The notes: generated by a model not told the origin, from the sequence alone. Counted from the first letter of the stretch, positions 16,367 to 26,426 are shown. The stretch is DNA of 64,000 bases from CAYRWR01 sp964537555 (GCA_964537555.1 CAZIAD010000005.1:84166-148165), one strand, 5' to 3'. A program made the numbers and translations.

Positions 16367-17569
16367 CTATTTTCCCGGTTCCGGGGTATTGTCCGACATA
16401 TTATCCATGATCATGGCAACATCATCTATAATATTGAAGTACCGGGGAGTCATGCCTGTCTCTCTCATTCCCAGTGTCACTACCACACCCCTGATATCCG
16501 GCATTATCTTCATAATATTCTGTATGTTTTCCGGAGTGATATTGAGAGCACACCACAGATTGTACTGCTGTGCTACTCCATTGATGTCTGTGGGACTTAG
16601 ACTATCCTTATATTCACTGCTCATCGCTGAAAAGCTGTCCCAGTTACCGTCATAGGCAGGTAAGACAGATATCTGGAAATGCACTTTATCCTGAAATCTC
16701 TGGGCCAGCTCCGGCTGAACCAGCCAGGCCGGGTCGGTATCGATGTCTGCATCTGTACCTGTTACAAATACTTTAAATCCATAGCCCAGGCAGACTTCTT
16801 CTATATCAGGATCTACCCAGTTTACCGGAAATTCTACCCCAGCCACCCCATAAGAGTGTAGTGTGGATAATACCCCGGCCAGGTCTTCTACCTCATTAGG
16901 GGTATCTATGCGCACCACCAGCTCTGAATAAAGTAACACATCCTGGATCATTTCAATCTCTTCCAGATAGAGACAGGGTTTGTTTTTTTCAGAATTATAC
17001 GTGCTGAGCTGCACTCCCAGGTAATCCACACCCCAGCTGTCCAGGGTCTCTACCTCTTCCATAGAGGAGACACCATCTACCTTGAGAGCGATCTTTTTAG
17101 TCTTTATCTCATTCTCAGGCTTATCGTACTGGATCAGGATATAGGGACTGATGGTCCGTACTTTCTGTACCAGACGCACCATGCCTCCCTTAAAGGCCAT
17201 TTCAGTGCCGGTATTAAAAAAGTGAAACAGAATATCCCTGAGCAGAAGGGCGTTCTGCTGTATCAATTCCTCTTTCCATACATCTTCTGCTTCTGAATTA
17301 TCGATCATAAGCTGGATCTTTGATAATCCATCCCGGCAGTAATGACATTCCAGTAAGAGGGCTACATTATCGGGATAGGTATCAATATTTTCAGGTAAAT
17401 AAAGATCCTGAACCTCCAGGCCTTTTACCCTGTAGCTGATATATTCATCATGTTCAGAAAAGGTACTGACTTCAAATTTATCATCCAGAGCCTGCAGGAG
17501 CTGAGCTGAAGATCCGGGACTGAGTACGGCCCGTGAAAAAATAAAATCACCACTTTCTTTTTTTAGCAT
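16367..17569 (-). CDS. Uncharacterised protein with a TrpF-like TIM-barrel look
   Basis: A 400-aa soluble protein of unknown function. Residues ~165-395 alternate strands and helices in the manner of a TIM barrel (KKIALKVDGVSSMEEVETL, then DSWGVDYLGVQLS; SELVVRIDTPNEVEDLAG; IRGVVVTLGMRETG), weakly reminiscent of phosphoribosylanthranilate isomerase. No catalytic residues can be assigned. The first ~160 residues match nothing I know. It has its own promoter (17592-17620), AGGGG before the ATG, and converges on the gene at 15915. Confidence 0.5.
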   Translation of the reverse strand: MLKKESGDFIFSRAVLSPGSSAQLLQALDDKFEVSTFSEHDEYISYRVKGLEVQDLYLPENIDTYPDNVALLLECHYCRDGLSKIQLMIDNSEAEDVWKEELIQQNALLLRDILFHFFNTGTEMAFKGGMVRLVQKVRTISPYILIQYDKPENEIKTKKIALKVDGVSSMEEVETLDSWGVDYLGVQLSTYNSEKNKPCLYLEEIEMIQDVLLYSELVVRIDTPNEVEDLAGVLSTLHSYGVAGVEFPVNWVDPDIEEVCLGYGFKVFVTGTDADIDTDPAWLVQPELAQRFQDKVHFQISVLPAYDGNWDSFSAMSSEYKDSLSPTDINGVAQQYNLWCALNITPENIQNIMKIMPDIRGVVVTLGMRETGMTPRYFNIIDDVAMIMDNMSDNTPEPGK

Positions 17570-17591
17570 TTTTTCCCCTTTTCATTAGCTG

Positions 17592-17620
17592 ATTATAGGT
17601 GAAAGAGGAATAAGAATCAA
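17592..17620 (-). promoter_or_regulatory. Promoter of the TrpF-like gene
   Basis: On the minus strand TTGATT (17620-17615), 17 bases, TATAAT (17597-17592). It lies between the rpoC terminator and the ATG at 17569. Confidence 0.7.
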
Positions 17621-17648
17621 AAAAAGGGCAAATAAAATATTGCTAAAC

Positions 17649-17684
17649 AAAAAAAAAGGCTCCTGCCTGAAGCAGAAGCCTTTT
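17649..17684 (-). terminator. Rho-independent terminator after rpoC
   Basis: On the minus strand AAAAGGCTTCTGC pairs with GGCAGGAGCCTTTT across a short loop (one mismatch), followed by a run of about nine T. It closes the tRNA-ribosomal protein-rpoBC unit. Confidence 0.9.
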
Positions 17685-17700
17685 ATATACTTGATAATTC

Positions 17701-20700
17701 TTATTCAGTCATACGCAGTTTGATATTGGAATAGTTCTTTATTCCGGTACCGGCCGGTATGAGCTGACCGATGACCAGATTTTCCTTGAGGCCCTGCAGC
17801 TTATCTACCGCACCCTTGAGGGCAGCGGAGGATAGGACACGTGGTGTCTCCTGGAAGGACGCAGCAGAGAAGAAGCTCTTGGTAAACAGAGAGGCCTTGG
17901 TCAGACCCATAAGCATGGGCTGGGCTTTGGCGGGCTGTCCACCCTGGGCAATGACAGAGTCATTTTCAGCATAGAAAGTAGATTTATCTACATTCTGACC
18001 GATGATAAACTCGGTATCCCCGGCATCCACTATCTCTACCTTCTTCAACATCTGCCTGATGATGATAGAGATATGCTTTTCATTGATGTCCACACCCTGC
18101 AGACGATATACAGCCTGTATTTCGTTGAGCAGGAATTCTTCTACTTCGGTATAACCCATGACCTTCAGTATCTCGTGAGATGAAATGACTCCATCACACA
18201 GTGCCTCTGAAGCCTGGACTTTATCCCCGATTCTGACATAAATGTTTTTGCCGCTGGGTACAATGTGGGAGAACATCTCTCCACTCTTTGATTTCACCCA
18301 GATGACATATTTACCCTTCTTCTGCTCGATATTATCTACAATACCATTGACTTTTGATATTACTGCAATATTCTTGGGTCTGCGGCTTTCAAAGAGCTCA
18401 GTCACACGGGGCAGACCACCAATGATATCACGGGTTCTTCTTCTACCCATGGAACGCCGGGCAATCACATCACCCGCTTTGACTTTGGAACCTTCTTCCA
18501 TAGCCAGAGTAGTTCCAGGCACCATTACAAATCTTTCCAGTTCAGTACCATCTTCACTGGATACGATGAGAAGAGACTTATCTTTTTCTTCTTTATCTGT
18601 GCCGGCATTTTCTACAGCATAACCCATGTATCCGTCATGTTCAGATATATAGAGCTCATTGTAGGGGTCAAACTCTGCAATAGCCTGATTCTTTTTAATG
18701 ATCTGGCCCTGTTTTGCGGATAAGACAGAACCGATACGAATAGGATATTCGTAGAGGTTTGATTCCAGTGCATACAGAATATTATCCTGGATCACAAATA
18801 CCACTCTCTTACCAAAGCGGAGATTTTCACCGTTCTTGAGAGTAGTGATATTGACTTCAGCCATATATTCTTTTCCATCCAGAGCCTGCGCAGTCTTTTT
18901 ATCCTCAAACTCATCCAGTTCTATAGTCTTCAGGATCTTGCGGACCTTGATGTAGGACTTTCTGGGTACGATCACTGTCTTTTGGCCGTCTTTTTCTCTC
19001 TCGATGAGGATCTCAGGCAGTTCCATGATATAGGCATCATAGTTCAGCTTGATCTCATTCTCTTCCAGAGAAGTAGCCGCTGTACCCCCGATATGGAAGG
19101 TACGCATGGTCAGCTGGGTACCAGGCTGTCCGATAGACTCGGCAGCGATAATACCTACTGCTTCACCGATATTGGCCCGGGTATGAGCGGAAAGATCCCA
19201 TCCATAACACTTGGCACAAATACCGTGTGTGGTCTCACAGGTCAGTACTGATCTGATCTTCACCTTTTCAATACCGGCTTCTTCTATGGCATTGGAGTCA
19301 TCTTCACCCAGCAGGGTATTGGCTTCTACCAGCAGGTCTCCGTTACGGGGGTCATAGATATTGGTGACTACGGTACGTCCCAGGATCCTGTCGCGCAGAG
19401 GCTTGATGATCTCGTCACCCTGCTTGATAGCTTCCATATCGATACCTTTTACAGTACCACAGTCGATCTCGGTGACTACTACGTCCTGAGCTACGTCCAC
19501 CAGTTTACGGGTGAGGTATCCGGCGTCAGCAGTCTTAAGAGCTGTATCGGCCAGTCCCTTACGGGCTCCGTGTGAAGATATGAAGTATTCCAGTACGGAC
19601 AGTCCTTCTTTAAAGTTGGACTTAATAGCCAGCTCTATGATTTCTCCACTAGGCTTTGCCATCAATCCACGCATACCAGCCAGCTGTCTGATCTGCTCAC
19701 GGGATCCACGAGCTCCGGAGTCCATCATGATGTACAGGCTGTTGAATCCATTATTACTGTCTTTCAGCTCTTTTTCCACCAGCTTCTTGATCTTTTCATT
19801 AGCTGATGCCCACAGGTCGATTACCTGGTTATATTTTTCATCGTGGGTGATCAGTCCCTTACGGGCATTTTCTTCGATCTTTTCTACTTCTTTTTCGGTC
19901 TTGGCTACGATATCATATTTTTCATGGGGGATCATCACGTCAGAGATAGCAATGGTCACACCAAAGATAGTAGCATATTTATAACCGGTAGATTTCAGGT
20001 CATCTACGAAGAAAGCAGTCTCTTTAATACCGTAGAGCTTATAGCTCAGAGACAGCAGGACTTCGATCTTTTTTGATGTCAGAGTATCATTGATGAATCC
20101 CAGCTGATCAGGTACGATCTGGTTAAATACCACACGTCCTGCAGAAGTCTCAATAAACTCACCTTTGTACTTATATCTGATCCAGGTAGTATAATCCAGA
20201 TTACCATGGTCTATAGCAAACATGATCTCATCTACACTGTCATAAGCTTTCAGCTTTTCAGGCTTTTCAAAGGCAGGCTTGGTCAGGTAATAGATACCCA
20301 GTACCATGTCCTGTGTAGGATAGACTACAGGCCGTCCGTTAGCAGGGTTGAGGAGGTTACGGCTGGACAGCATCAGTACCCAGGCTTCGATCTGGGCTTC
20401 GGGAGTAAGAGGTACGTGTACCGCCATCTGGTCTCCGTCAAAGTCAGCATTATAGGAGTGACATACCAGGGGATGGAGCTGTATGGCCTTTTCCTCGATC
20501 AGGATAGGCTCAAAGGCCTGCATACCCAGACGGTGCAGGGTAGGAGCACGGTTTAACAGGACCGGATGGTCCCGAACTACTTCTTCCAGGATACCCCAGA
20601 CCAGTTCGTGTTCGGTCTCGATCATACGTTTAGCAGCCTTGATATTATGGGCAAATCCCTGGTCTACCAGGCCTCTCATGACAAAAGGTTTAAACAGTTC

Positions 20701-21786
20701 CAGAGCCATCTGCTTAGGCAGACCACACTGGTGCAGTTTGAGGTTAGGTCCTACGATAATAACAGAACGTCCGGAATAATCTACACGTTTACCGAGCAGG
20801 TTCTGTCTGAAACGTCCCTGCTTACCCTTGAGGATATCAGACAGAGATTTCAGAGGGCGGTCACCATTACCGGTCACGGGATGGGAACGGCGGCTGTTAT
20901 CAAACAATGAGTCCACTGCATCCTGTACCATTCTCATCTCGTTCTTGATGATGATATCCGGTGCGTTGACGCTTTTCAGTTTCTTGAGGCGGTTATTTCT
21001 GTTGATCAGACGGCGGTACAGGTCATTGATGTCGGATGTTGCAAAACGTCCTCCATCCAGGGGTACCATAGGCCGCAGGTCAGGCGGGATGACAGGAATG
21101 ATGTCCAGTACTACCCACTCCGCTTTGTTATTGGATTTTCTGAGCTCTTCTACCAGTTCCAGTCTCTTCAGGACTTTCTTATCTACCTTGGGCTTGTGCT
21201 CTATCATCTCACGCAGTTCATCGGAGAGTTCATCCAGATCCAGGTTCTTGAGGATCTTTTTGATAGCAGCGGCACCGGTATCACAGGTAAAGGCTTCTTT
21301 ATATTTGTCCCTGTATTCGTCAAATTCTTCGTCATTCAATACCTGGTTAGCAATGAGGTCAGTCTCACCGGGTTCGATCACGATATACTTTTCAAAGTAC
21401 AGGATGCTCTGAATATCAGAGGGTGCTACTTCCAGCAGCAGGGCTATCTTGGAAGGAACGATGCGGTAATACCAGATGTGGGCCACGGGGGCTGCCATCT
21501 CGATATGCCCGGTCCGGTAACGGCGGACTTTGGATTCTGTGACTTCTACACCGCACTTGTCACAGACGATCCCTTTATAACGAATCGATCGGAATTTTCC
21601 ACAGGAACATTCATAGTCTTTGGTAGGTCCAAATATTCTCTCACAGAAAAGTCCGTCTCTCTCAGGGCGCAGTGTTCTATAGTTAATAGTCTCGGGCTTT
21701 TTGACTTCCCCGTATGAGAGACTTTCAATCAATTCTGAAGAAGCAAGATGGATAGAAATCGATCCAAAAGTGGTTGCTCCCTTCAT
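17701..21786 (-). CDS. rpoC: DNA-directed RNA polymerase beta' subunit
   Basis: Full-length beta' subunit, 1361 aa. The N-terminal zinc site is visible (CSCGKFRSIRYKG then CDKCG, about residues 60-80), as is the absolutely conserved NADFDGDQMAVH (about residues 441-452), which holds the catalytic aspartates. The trigger-loop and bridge regions are present around ARGSREQIRQLAGMRGLM and GEAVGIIAAESIGQPGTQL, with the second zinc cluster CETTHGICAKCYG just before. AGGAG lies 6 bases before the ATG. It follows rpoB by 55 bases and is closed by the terminator at 17649-17684. Confidence 0.98.
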   Translation of the reverse strand: MKGATTFGSISIHLASSELIESLSYGEVKKPETINYRTLRPERDGLFCERIFGPTKDYECSCGKFRSIRYKGIVCDKCGVEVTESKVRRYRTGHIEMAAPVAHIWYYRIVPSKIALLLEVAPSDIQSILYFEKYIVIEPGETDLIANQVLNDEEFDEYRDKYKEAFTCDTGAAAIKKILKNLDLDELSDELREMIEHKPKVDKKVLKRLELVEELRKSNNKAEWVVLDIIPVIPPDLRPMVPLDGGRFATSDINDLYRRLINRNNRLKKLKSVNAPDIIIKNEMRMVQDAVDSLFDNSRRSHPVTGNGDRPLKSLSDILKGKQGRFRQNLLGKRVDYSGRSVIIVGPNLKLHQCGLPKQMALELFKPFVMRGLVDQGFAHNIKAAKRMIETEHELVWGILEEVVRDHPVLLNRAPTLHRLGMQAFEPILIEEKAIQLHPLVCHSYNADFDGDQMAVHVPLTPEAQIEAWVLMLSSRNLLNPANGRPVVYPTQDMVLGIYYLTKPAFEKPEKLKAYDSVDEIMFAIDHGNLDYTTWIRYKYKGEFIETSAGRVVFNQIVPDQLGFINDTLTSKKIEVLLSLSYKLYGIKETAFFVDDLKSTGYKYATIFGVTIAISDVMIPHEKYDIVAKTEKEVEKIEENARKGLITHDEKYNQVIDLWASANEKIKKLVEKELKDSNNGFNSLYIMMDSGARGSREQIRQLAGMRGLMAKPSGEIIELAIKSNFKEGLSVLEYFISSHGARKGLADTALKTADAGYLTRKLVDVAQDVVVTEIDCGTVKGIDMEAIKQGDEIIKPLRDRILGRTVVTNIYDPRNGDLLVEANTLLGEDDSNAIEEAGIEKVKIRSVLTCETTHGICAKCYGWDLSAHTRANIGEAVGIIAAESIGQPGTQLTMRTFHIGGTAATSLEENEIKLNYDAYIMELPEILIEREKDGQKTVIVPRKSYIKVRKILKTIELDEFEDKKTAQALDGKEYMAEVNITTLKNGENLRFGKRVVFVIQDNILYALESNLYEYPIRIGSVLSAKQGQIIKKNQAIAEFDPYNELYISEHDGYMGYAVENAGTDKEEKDKSLLIVSSEDGTELERFVMVPGTTLAMEEGSKVKAGDVIARRSMGRRRTRDIIGGLPRVTELFESRRPKNIAVISKVNGIVDNIEQKKGKYVIWVKSKSGEMFSHIVPSGKNIYVRIGDKVQASEALCDGVISSHEILKVMGYTEVEEFLLNEIQAVYRLQGVDINEKHISIIIRQMLKKVEIVDAGDTEFIIGQNVDKSTFYAENDSVIAQGGQPAKAQPMLMGLTKASLFTKSFFSAASFQETPRVLSSAALKGAVDKLQGLKENLVIGQLIPAGTGIKNYSNIKLRMTE

Positions 21787-21841
21787 TCATATCTCCTTTT
21801 AATTATCCTCACCCTGGGGCGGGATCGGCTATTTTTTCAGC

Positions 21842-24800
21842 CTATATCAGATGTACCTTCATTTCCAGGACTTCTTTTTCCTTGTCATTGAGAGGCACTC
21901 TTTTTCCATTCTTGTCATAGACCTGGATATCCAGGGCCAGACCGCGTAATTCCTGTACCAGTACATTAAAGGACTCAGGGATACCGGGTGATGCCACATA
22001 TTTACCTTTGATGATACCTTCATAGATACGTACACGTCCTTCGGTGTCGTCTGACTTGACTGTCAGCATTTCCTGAAGGAGGTTAGCCGCACCATAAGCT
22101 TCCAGAGCCCAGACTTCCATTTCTCCCAGACGCTGTCCACCAAAGTTAGCTTTACCTCGCAGAGGCTGCTGGGTGACCAGTGAGTAGGGTCCTACAGAAC
22201 GGGCATGGATCTTATCATCGACCATGTGATGCAGTTTTAACACATACATCACACCTACAAATACGGGCTTTTCAAAAGGTATACCGGTGCGTCCGTCTCT
22301 GAGGTCAAATTTACCGTTATAGTTCAGTTTTACCCGTTCCCAGTACGCTTTGATCTCTTTATCCGATTCGCCATAGGCTTTTCTTTCTTCTTTCAGTTCA
22401 GCCAGTATCTTGTCATTTGCTTTATCGATTTCTTTTTCGATCTCTTCCAGGCTGGCCCCTTCGAATACGGGGCATTCATACTTGACGCCCATACGCAGTC
22501 CGGCCATACCCAGCAGGGTCTCAAAGAGCTGACCCAGGTTCATACGGGATGGTACACCCAGAGGGTTCAGTACCACATCCACGGGCCTGCCGTCGGGCAG
22601 GAAGGGCATATCGTTCTCAGCCATCACACGGGAGATTACCCCTTTGTTTCCGTGACGTCCTGCGATCTTGTCTCCGGGTTTGATCTTTCTTTTCTTGGCA
22701 ATATATACCTTGACCAGCTTGATCACTCCGGGTGGTAACTCATCGCCATTGGCAGAGGAGAATACCTTGACATCCACGATCACACCGCTTTCCCCGTGGG
22801 GGACACGCAGTGAGGTGTCACGTACGTCTTTGGCTTTTTCACCGAAGATAGCATGCAGCAGTCTGAACTCAGGGGTCTCGGTAGGCTCACCCTTGGGGGT
22901 CACCTTACCTACCAGGATGTCTCCCGGTTTGACATAAGCACCCACGCGGATGATACCTTCGTCATCGAGGTTCTTAAGAGCATCTTCACCCACATTGGGG
23001 ATCTCCTGGGTGATCTCTTCAGATCCCAGTTTGGTCTCCAGGGCTTTGGATTCAAATACAGTAGTATATATAGAAGTAAAGTCATCATTCTTGAGCAGTT
23101 TTTCAGAGATCAGTACAGCATCCTCATAGTTGTATCCATTCCAGGGCATGAAGGCTATGGTGACATTTCTACCCAGGGCCAGTTCACCCTTTTCAGAAGC
23201 AAATCCGTCAGCTATCACATCGCCTGCTTTGACCTTGTCCCCTACAGAGACAATGGGCTTCTGGTTGAAGCTGGTATCCTGGTTGGTCCGTCTGAACTTG
23301 ACCAGGTCATAGGCCACTTCTTCTTTTTTATGCTTGATAGTAATAGTCGTAGAATCGACCTTGGTGACGGTACCATCATCAGGAGTCACAGCTACTGCGC
23401 GGGAGTCCTTGGCTACAAACTTCTCCATACCGGTACCCACTACAGGGGAGTCGGATATCAAAAGAGGCATAGCCTGACGCATCATGTTGGATCCCATGAG
23501 AGCACGGTTAGCATCGTCATGTTCGATAAAGGGGATCAGCGCGGCTGACACGGACAATATCTGCTTGGGAGATATGTCCATCAGTTTTACTTTTTCTTTA
23601 GGAGCCAGCTCGAATTCACCCTGGAATCTCACCTGGATAAAGTCTTCTACCAGCTCACCCTTATCGCTGAGAGGCACATTGGCCTGAGCGATATAGTTAT
23701 TTTCTTCTTCTGTAGCAGACAGATAGACGATCTTCCCGGTTACTTTTCCCTTCTCCACTTCTACATAAGGAGTTTCCAGGAATCCGTAGTTATTGACCTG
23801 AGCATAAGTAGCCAGAGACACGATCAGACCGATGTTCGGTCCTTCAGGGGTCTCAATAGGACATACCCGGCCGTAATGGGTATTGTGTACGTCACGGACT
23901 TCAAATCCGGCCCGGTCACGGGACAATCCACCAGGTCCTAAAGCAGACAGACGCCTTTTGTGGGTCAGTTCTGAGATGGGATTGGTCTGGTCCATAAACT
24001 GGGACAGCTGGCTCATACCAAAGAAATCATTGATCGAGGAAACAATAGGTTTGATGGCAATGATGTTCTGAGGAGTGAGGTCTTCGATCTCACGGGAAGA
24101 TAACTTTTCATGAATAGACTTTTCTACTTTTGAAAAAGCAGAAGTGATCTGGTTCATAATGAGCTCATTCACGTTTCTGACACGTCTGTTCCCCAGGTGA
24201 TCTACATCATCCAGAGAGGCATCTTTATTGTATACCTTTAAGAGGTGATCCAGTGATCTGATAATATCTTCAGGAGAAAGAGTACGCTGTTCGATCAGTG
24301 CTTCCTTTTCTTCATGAGAATACTCAGGATAAAGCTTTAATACCAGCTTATAACGTCCTACTTCACCCAGGTCATACATCTTGGGAGAATAGAACATATT
24401 ATGGAGCTCTCTGACAATCGCTTCCAGAGGAGCTGCTTCACCGGGATGTAAAATGCTGTATATTTTTTTAATAGCTTTATTGATAGCATCTTTGGTATCA
24501 TCTTTTTCCAAAGTATTGATCAGAGGTTTGTTTTTAGCCACACTCTTGGGGTCGATGATACGGATGACTGTTTTTCCTTTCTGATAAAGCTGATTAATAG
24601 ATCCGGGAAAGAGCTTGTCTACAGCACTGACTATAAGCGTGCCGTCCTCATCCATCACATCTTCAGCCACATATTTTCCGACCAGGCGGGACATAGCTTC
24701 TTCTTTATCTATCTTGGAAAGGTCGATCTTTCTGACTTTAAAGAATCCCTTGATGATATCGGTGGTACTCATCTGCAAAGCTCTCAGGAACATGGTTACC

Positions 24801-25369
24801 AGGATCTTTCTGCGGGAATCGATACGTACATACATGAGATCTTTTTTCACATCGATGATGAACTCCAGCCAGGATCCCTTTTCAGGAACGATCTTGGATG
24901 AGAATTCTTTGTTTTTATAGCTAAAAAGTACACCAGGTGATTTATAGATCTGATTGACGACCACACGTTCAGCACCATTAATGATGAAAGTACCACGATT
25001 GGTCATCAGGGGGAAATCCCCGATGTAGATATCTTTTTCTTTAATTTCACCGGTTTTACGGTCAATCAGCCGAAACACTGCTTTTATCGGTACACTGAAG
25101 GTAAGATTTTTGTCAAAACATTCGTTTTCAGGATATTTCAATTCCCCAATTTCATAGCGTACATATTCTACTACAATATCACCGGATGCGCTTTCTATAG
25201 GAAAAACATTTCTGAAGACTGCTTCCAGACCTTTCAGTTCTCTTTCATCCGGCTTTTTGCTTATCTGTAAAAATTCTTCATAAGACTGTAGTTGTATTTC
25301 TAATAAATCAGGGAGGGCGACTCTGTCCTGAAACTTGGCAAAACTTACTCTTTCCTGGCTACCTACCAT
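21842..25369 (-). CDS. rpoB: DNA-directed RNA polymerase beta subunit
   Basis: Beta subunit, 1175 aa. The rifampicin-binding region is intact (FGMSQLSQFMDQTNP, then ISELTHKRRLSALGPGG around residues 450-480), followed by GRVCPIETPEGPNIGL. Catalytic and core blocks include NRALMGSNMMRQA, GYNYEDAVLISE and KIAGRHGNKGV. Aligned to E. coli, the resistance-determining positions D516, H526 and S531 are D460, H470 and S475 here, all in the sensitive state. GGAGG precedes the ATG. A perfect hairpin separates it from rplL. Confidence 0.98.
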   Translation of the reverse strand: MVGSQERVSFAKFQDRVALPDLLEIQLQSYEEFLQISKKPDERELKGLEAVFRNVFPIESASGDIVVEYVRYEIGELKYPENECFDKNLTFSVPIKAVFRLIDRKTGEIKEKDIYIGDFPLMTNRGTFIINGAERVVVNQIYKSPGVLFSYKNKEFSSKIVPEKGSWLEFIIDVKKDLMYVRIDSRRKILVTMFLRALQMSTTDIIKGFFKVRKIDLSKIDKEEAMSRLVGKYVAEDVMDEDGTLIVSAVDKLFPGSINQLYQKGKTVIRIIDPKSVAKNKPLINTLEKDDTKDAINKAIKKIYSILHPGEAAPLEAIVRELHNMFYSPKMYDLGEVGRYKLVLKLYPEYSHEEKEALIEQRTLSPEDIIRSLDHLLKVYNKDASLDDVDHLGNRRVRNVNELIMNQITSAFSKVEKSIHEKLSSREIEDLTPQNIIAIKPIVSSINDFFGMSQLSQFMDQTNPISELTHKRRLSALGPGGLSRDRAGFEVRDVHNTHYGRVCPIETPEGPNIGLIVSLATYAQVNNYGFLETPYVEVEKGKVTGKIVYLSATEEENNYIAQANVPLSDKGELVEDFIQVRFQGEFELAPKEKVKLMDISPKQILSVSAALIPFIEHDDANRALMGSNMMRQAMPLLISDSPVVGTGMEKFVAKDSRAVAVTPDDGTVTKVDSTTITIKHKKEEVAYDLVKFRRTNQDTSFNQKPIVSVGDKVKAGDVIADGFASEKGELALGRNVTIAFMPWNGYNYEDAVLISEKLLKNDDFTSIYTTVFESKALETKLGSEEITQEIPNVGEDALKNLDDEGIIRVGAYVKPGDILVGKVTPKGEPTETPEFRLLHAIFGEKAKDVRDTSLRVPHGESGVIVDVKVFSSANGDELPPGVIKLVKVYIAKKRKIKPGDKIAGRHGNKGVISRVMAENDMPFLPDGRPVDVVLNPLGVPSRMNLGQLFETLLGMAGLRMGVKYECPVFEGASLEEIEKEIDKANDKILAELKEERKAYGESDKEIKAYWERVKLNYNGKFDLRDGRTGIPFEKPVFVGVMYVLKLHHMVDDKIHARSVGPYSLVTQQPLRGKANFGGQRLGEMEVWALEAYGAANLLQEMLTVKSDDTEGRVRIYEGIIKGKYVASPGIPESFNVLVQELRGLALDIQVYDKNGKRVPLNDKEKEVLEMKVHLI

Positions 25370-25409
25370 AAAGACCCTCCGTTATTTTCTCTTAATAAAA
25401 GCGAATATT

Positions 25410-25439
25410 CCCCTTCTTTACAATCCAGCAAAGAAGGGG
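25410..25439 (-). promoter_or_regulatory. Perfect 10-bp hairpin between rplL and rpoB
   Basis: On the minus strand CCCCTTCTTT and AAAGAAGGGG form a perfect stem around a 10-base loop. No T-run follows, so it is unlikely to be a full terminator. The position is where other bacteria carry an attenuator or RNase III processing site that sets the ratio of L7/L12 to polymerase. Confidence 0.7.
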
Positions 25440-25495
25440 GATAATTTCAATAATGTGCAATAATTTTGAAAGAATGAAAATTCAGCTCACAGGTT

Positions 25496-25879
25496 CTACT
25501 TGATTTCAACCTCAGCCCCAGCAGCTTTAAGATCAGCAGCCAGTTTTTCAGCTTCAGCTTTTTCAATTCCTTCTTTAACAGGAGTTGCACCAGCGCTTTC
25601 AGCGAGGTCTTTTGCTTCTTTAAGAGGTAAACCTGTAATGTTACGGATAACCTTAATAACTTCGATCTTCTTATCTCCGGGTGATTTGATGAAAACTGAG
25701 ACTGTGCTTGCTTCTTCTTCAACAGCAGCAGCAGCGCCTGCAGCAGGAGCTGCAGCAACAGCCATAGGAGCAGCTGCAGTTACGTCAAACTCTTCTTCGA
25801 TTGCTTTACGCAGATCGTTTAATTCCAATACGGTCATTCCTTTGATTGTTTCTAAGATATCTTTTATCTTGTCAGCCAT
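25496..25879 (-). CDS. rplL: 50S ribosomal protein L7/L12
   Basis: Stalk protein L7/L12, 127 aa. N-terminal dimerisation helices (ILETIKGMTVLELNDLRKAI) are followed by an alanine-rich hinge (AAAPAAGAAAA) and the conserved C-terminal domain (KIEVIKVIRNITGLPLKEAK, GATPVKEGI). It recruits translation factors to the ribosome. It follows rplJ by 28 bases in the usual rplJL pair. Confidence 0.97.
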   Translation of the reverse strand: MADKIKDILETIKGMTVLELNDLRKAIEEEFDVTAAAPMAVAAAPAAGAAAAVEEEASTVSVFIKSPGDKKIEVIKVIRNITGLPLKEAKDLAESAGATPVKEGIEKAEAEKLAADLKAAGAEVEIK

Positions 25880-25907
25880 CTAGATACTCCTCGTGTTTTT
25901 TATCAGT

Positions 25908-26426
25908 TTAAGATTGTTTTTTTTCAACAGCTTCAATAGTACCCACAAACTTAGTCATGATACCATTGAGCACACCAACGAACTTGCTTATAACAGCATT
26001 CATTCCACCGGCGATCATTCCGATCAGTTCTTTCTGTCCAGGCAACTTGGAGATCTCTACGATCTGGGTGTCACCATATACATCACCGGAGACTACACCA
26101 CCCTTCAGGCCGATTGGTTCATTCTTCTTAGCGAAGTTAACCACTACCTTTAAGGCAGCTACAATATCGGTAGGGGAATAGATCAACATGGTAGATTTGG
26201 TCAGATAAGGATCCAGGCCTACTACACTATTGTTCTTTAATGCCATCTTTAATAAACGGTTTTTATAGACTTTAGCGTTGGCACCGATCTCTCTTAATGC
26301 AGCCTTCATTTCTTCAGTAGCAGACACTGTCAGCCCCTGGAAGGAGATCAGAGCATAACCATCAAATTCTTTCAGTTCTTTGGTCAGCTGGTCTACGATT
26401 GCAACTTTTTCAGTTCTTTTCAGCAT
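25908..26426 (-). CDS. rplJ: 50S ribosomal protein L10
   Basis: Stalk base protein L10, 172 aa. It opens MLKRTEKVAIVDQLTKEL and shows the family core GYALISFQGLTVSATEEM and KVYKNRLLKMAL, and its C-terminal helices bind L7/L12 dimers. Only 14 bases separate it from rplA, so there is no room for a long L10 leader of the E. coli kind; feedback control must act elsewhere. Confidence 0.96.
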   Translation of the reverse strand: MLKRTEKVAIVDQLTKELKEFDGYALISFQGLTVSATEEMKAALREIGANAKVYKNRLLKMALKNNSVVGLDPYLTKSTMLIYSPTDIVAALKVVVNFAKKNEPIGLKGGVVSGDVYGDTQIVEISKLPGQKELIGMIAGGMNAVISKFVGVLNGIMTKFVGTIEAVEKKQS

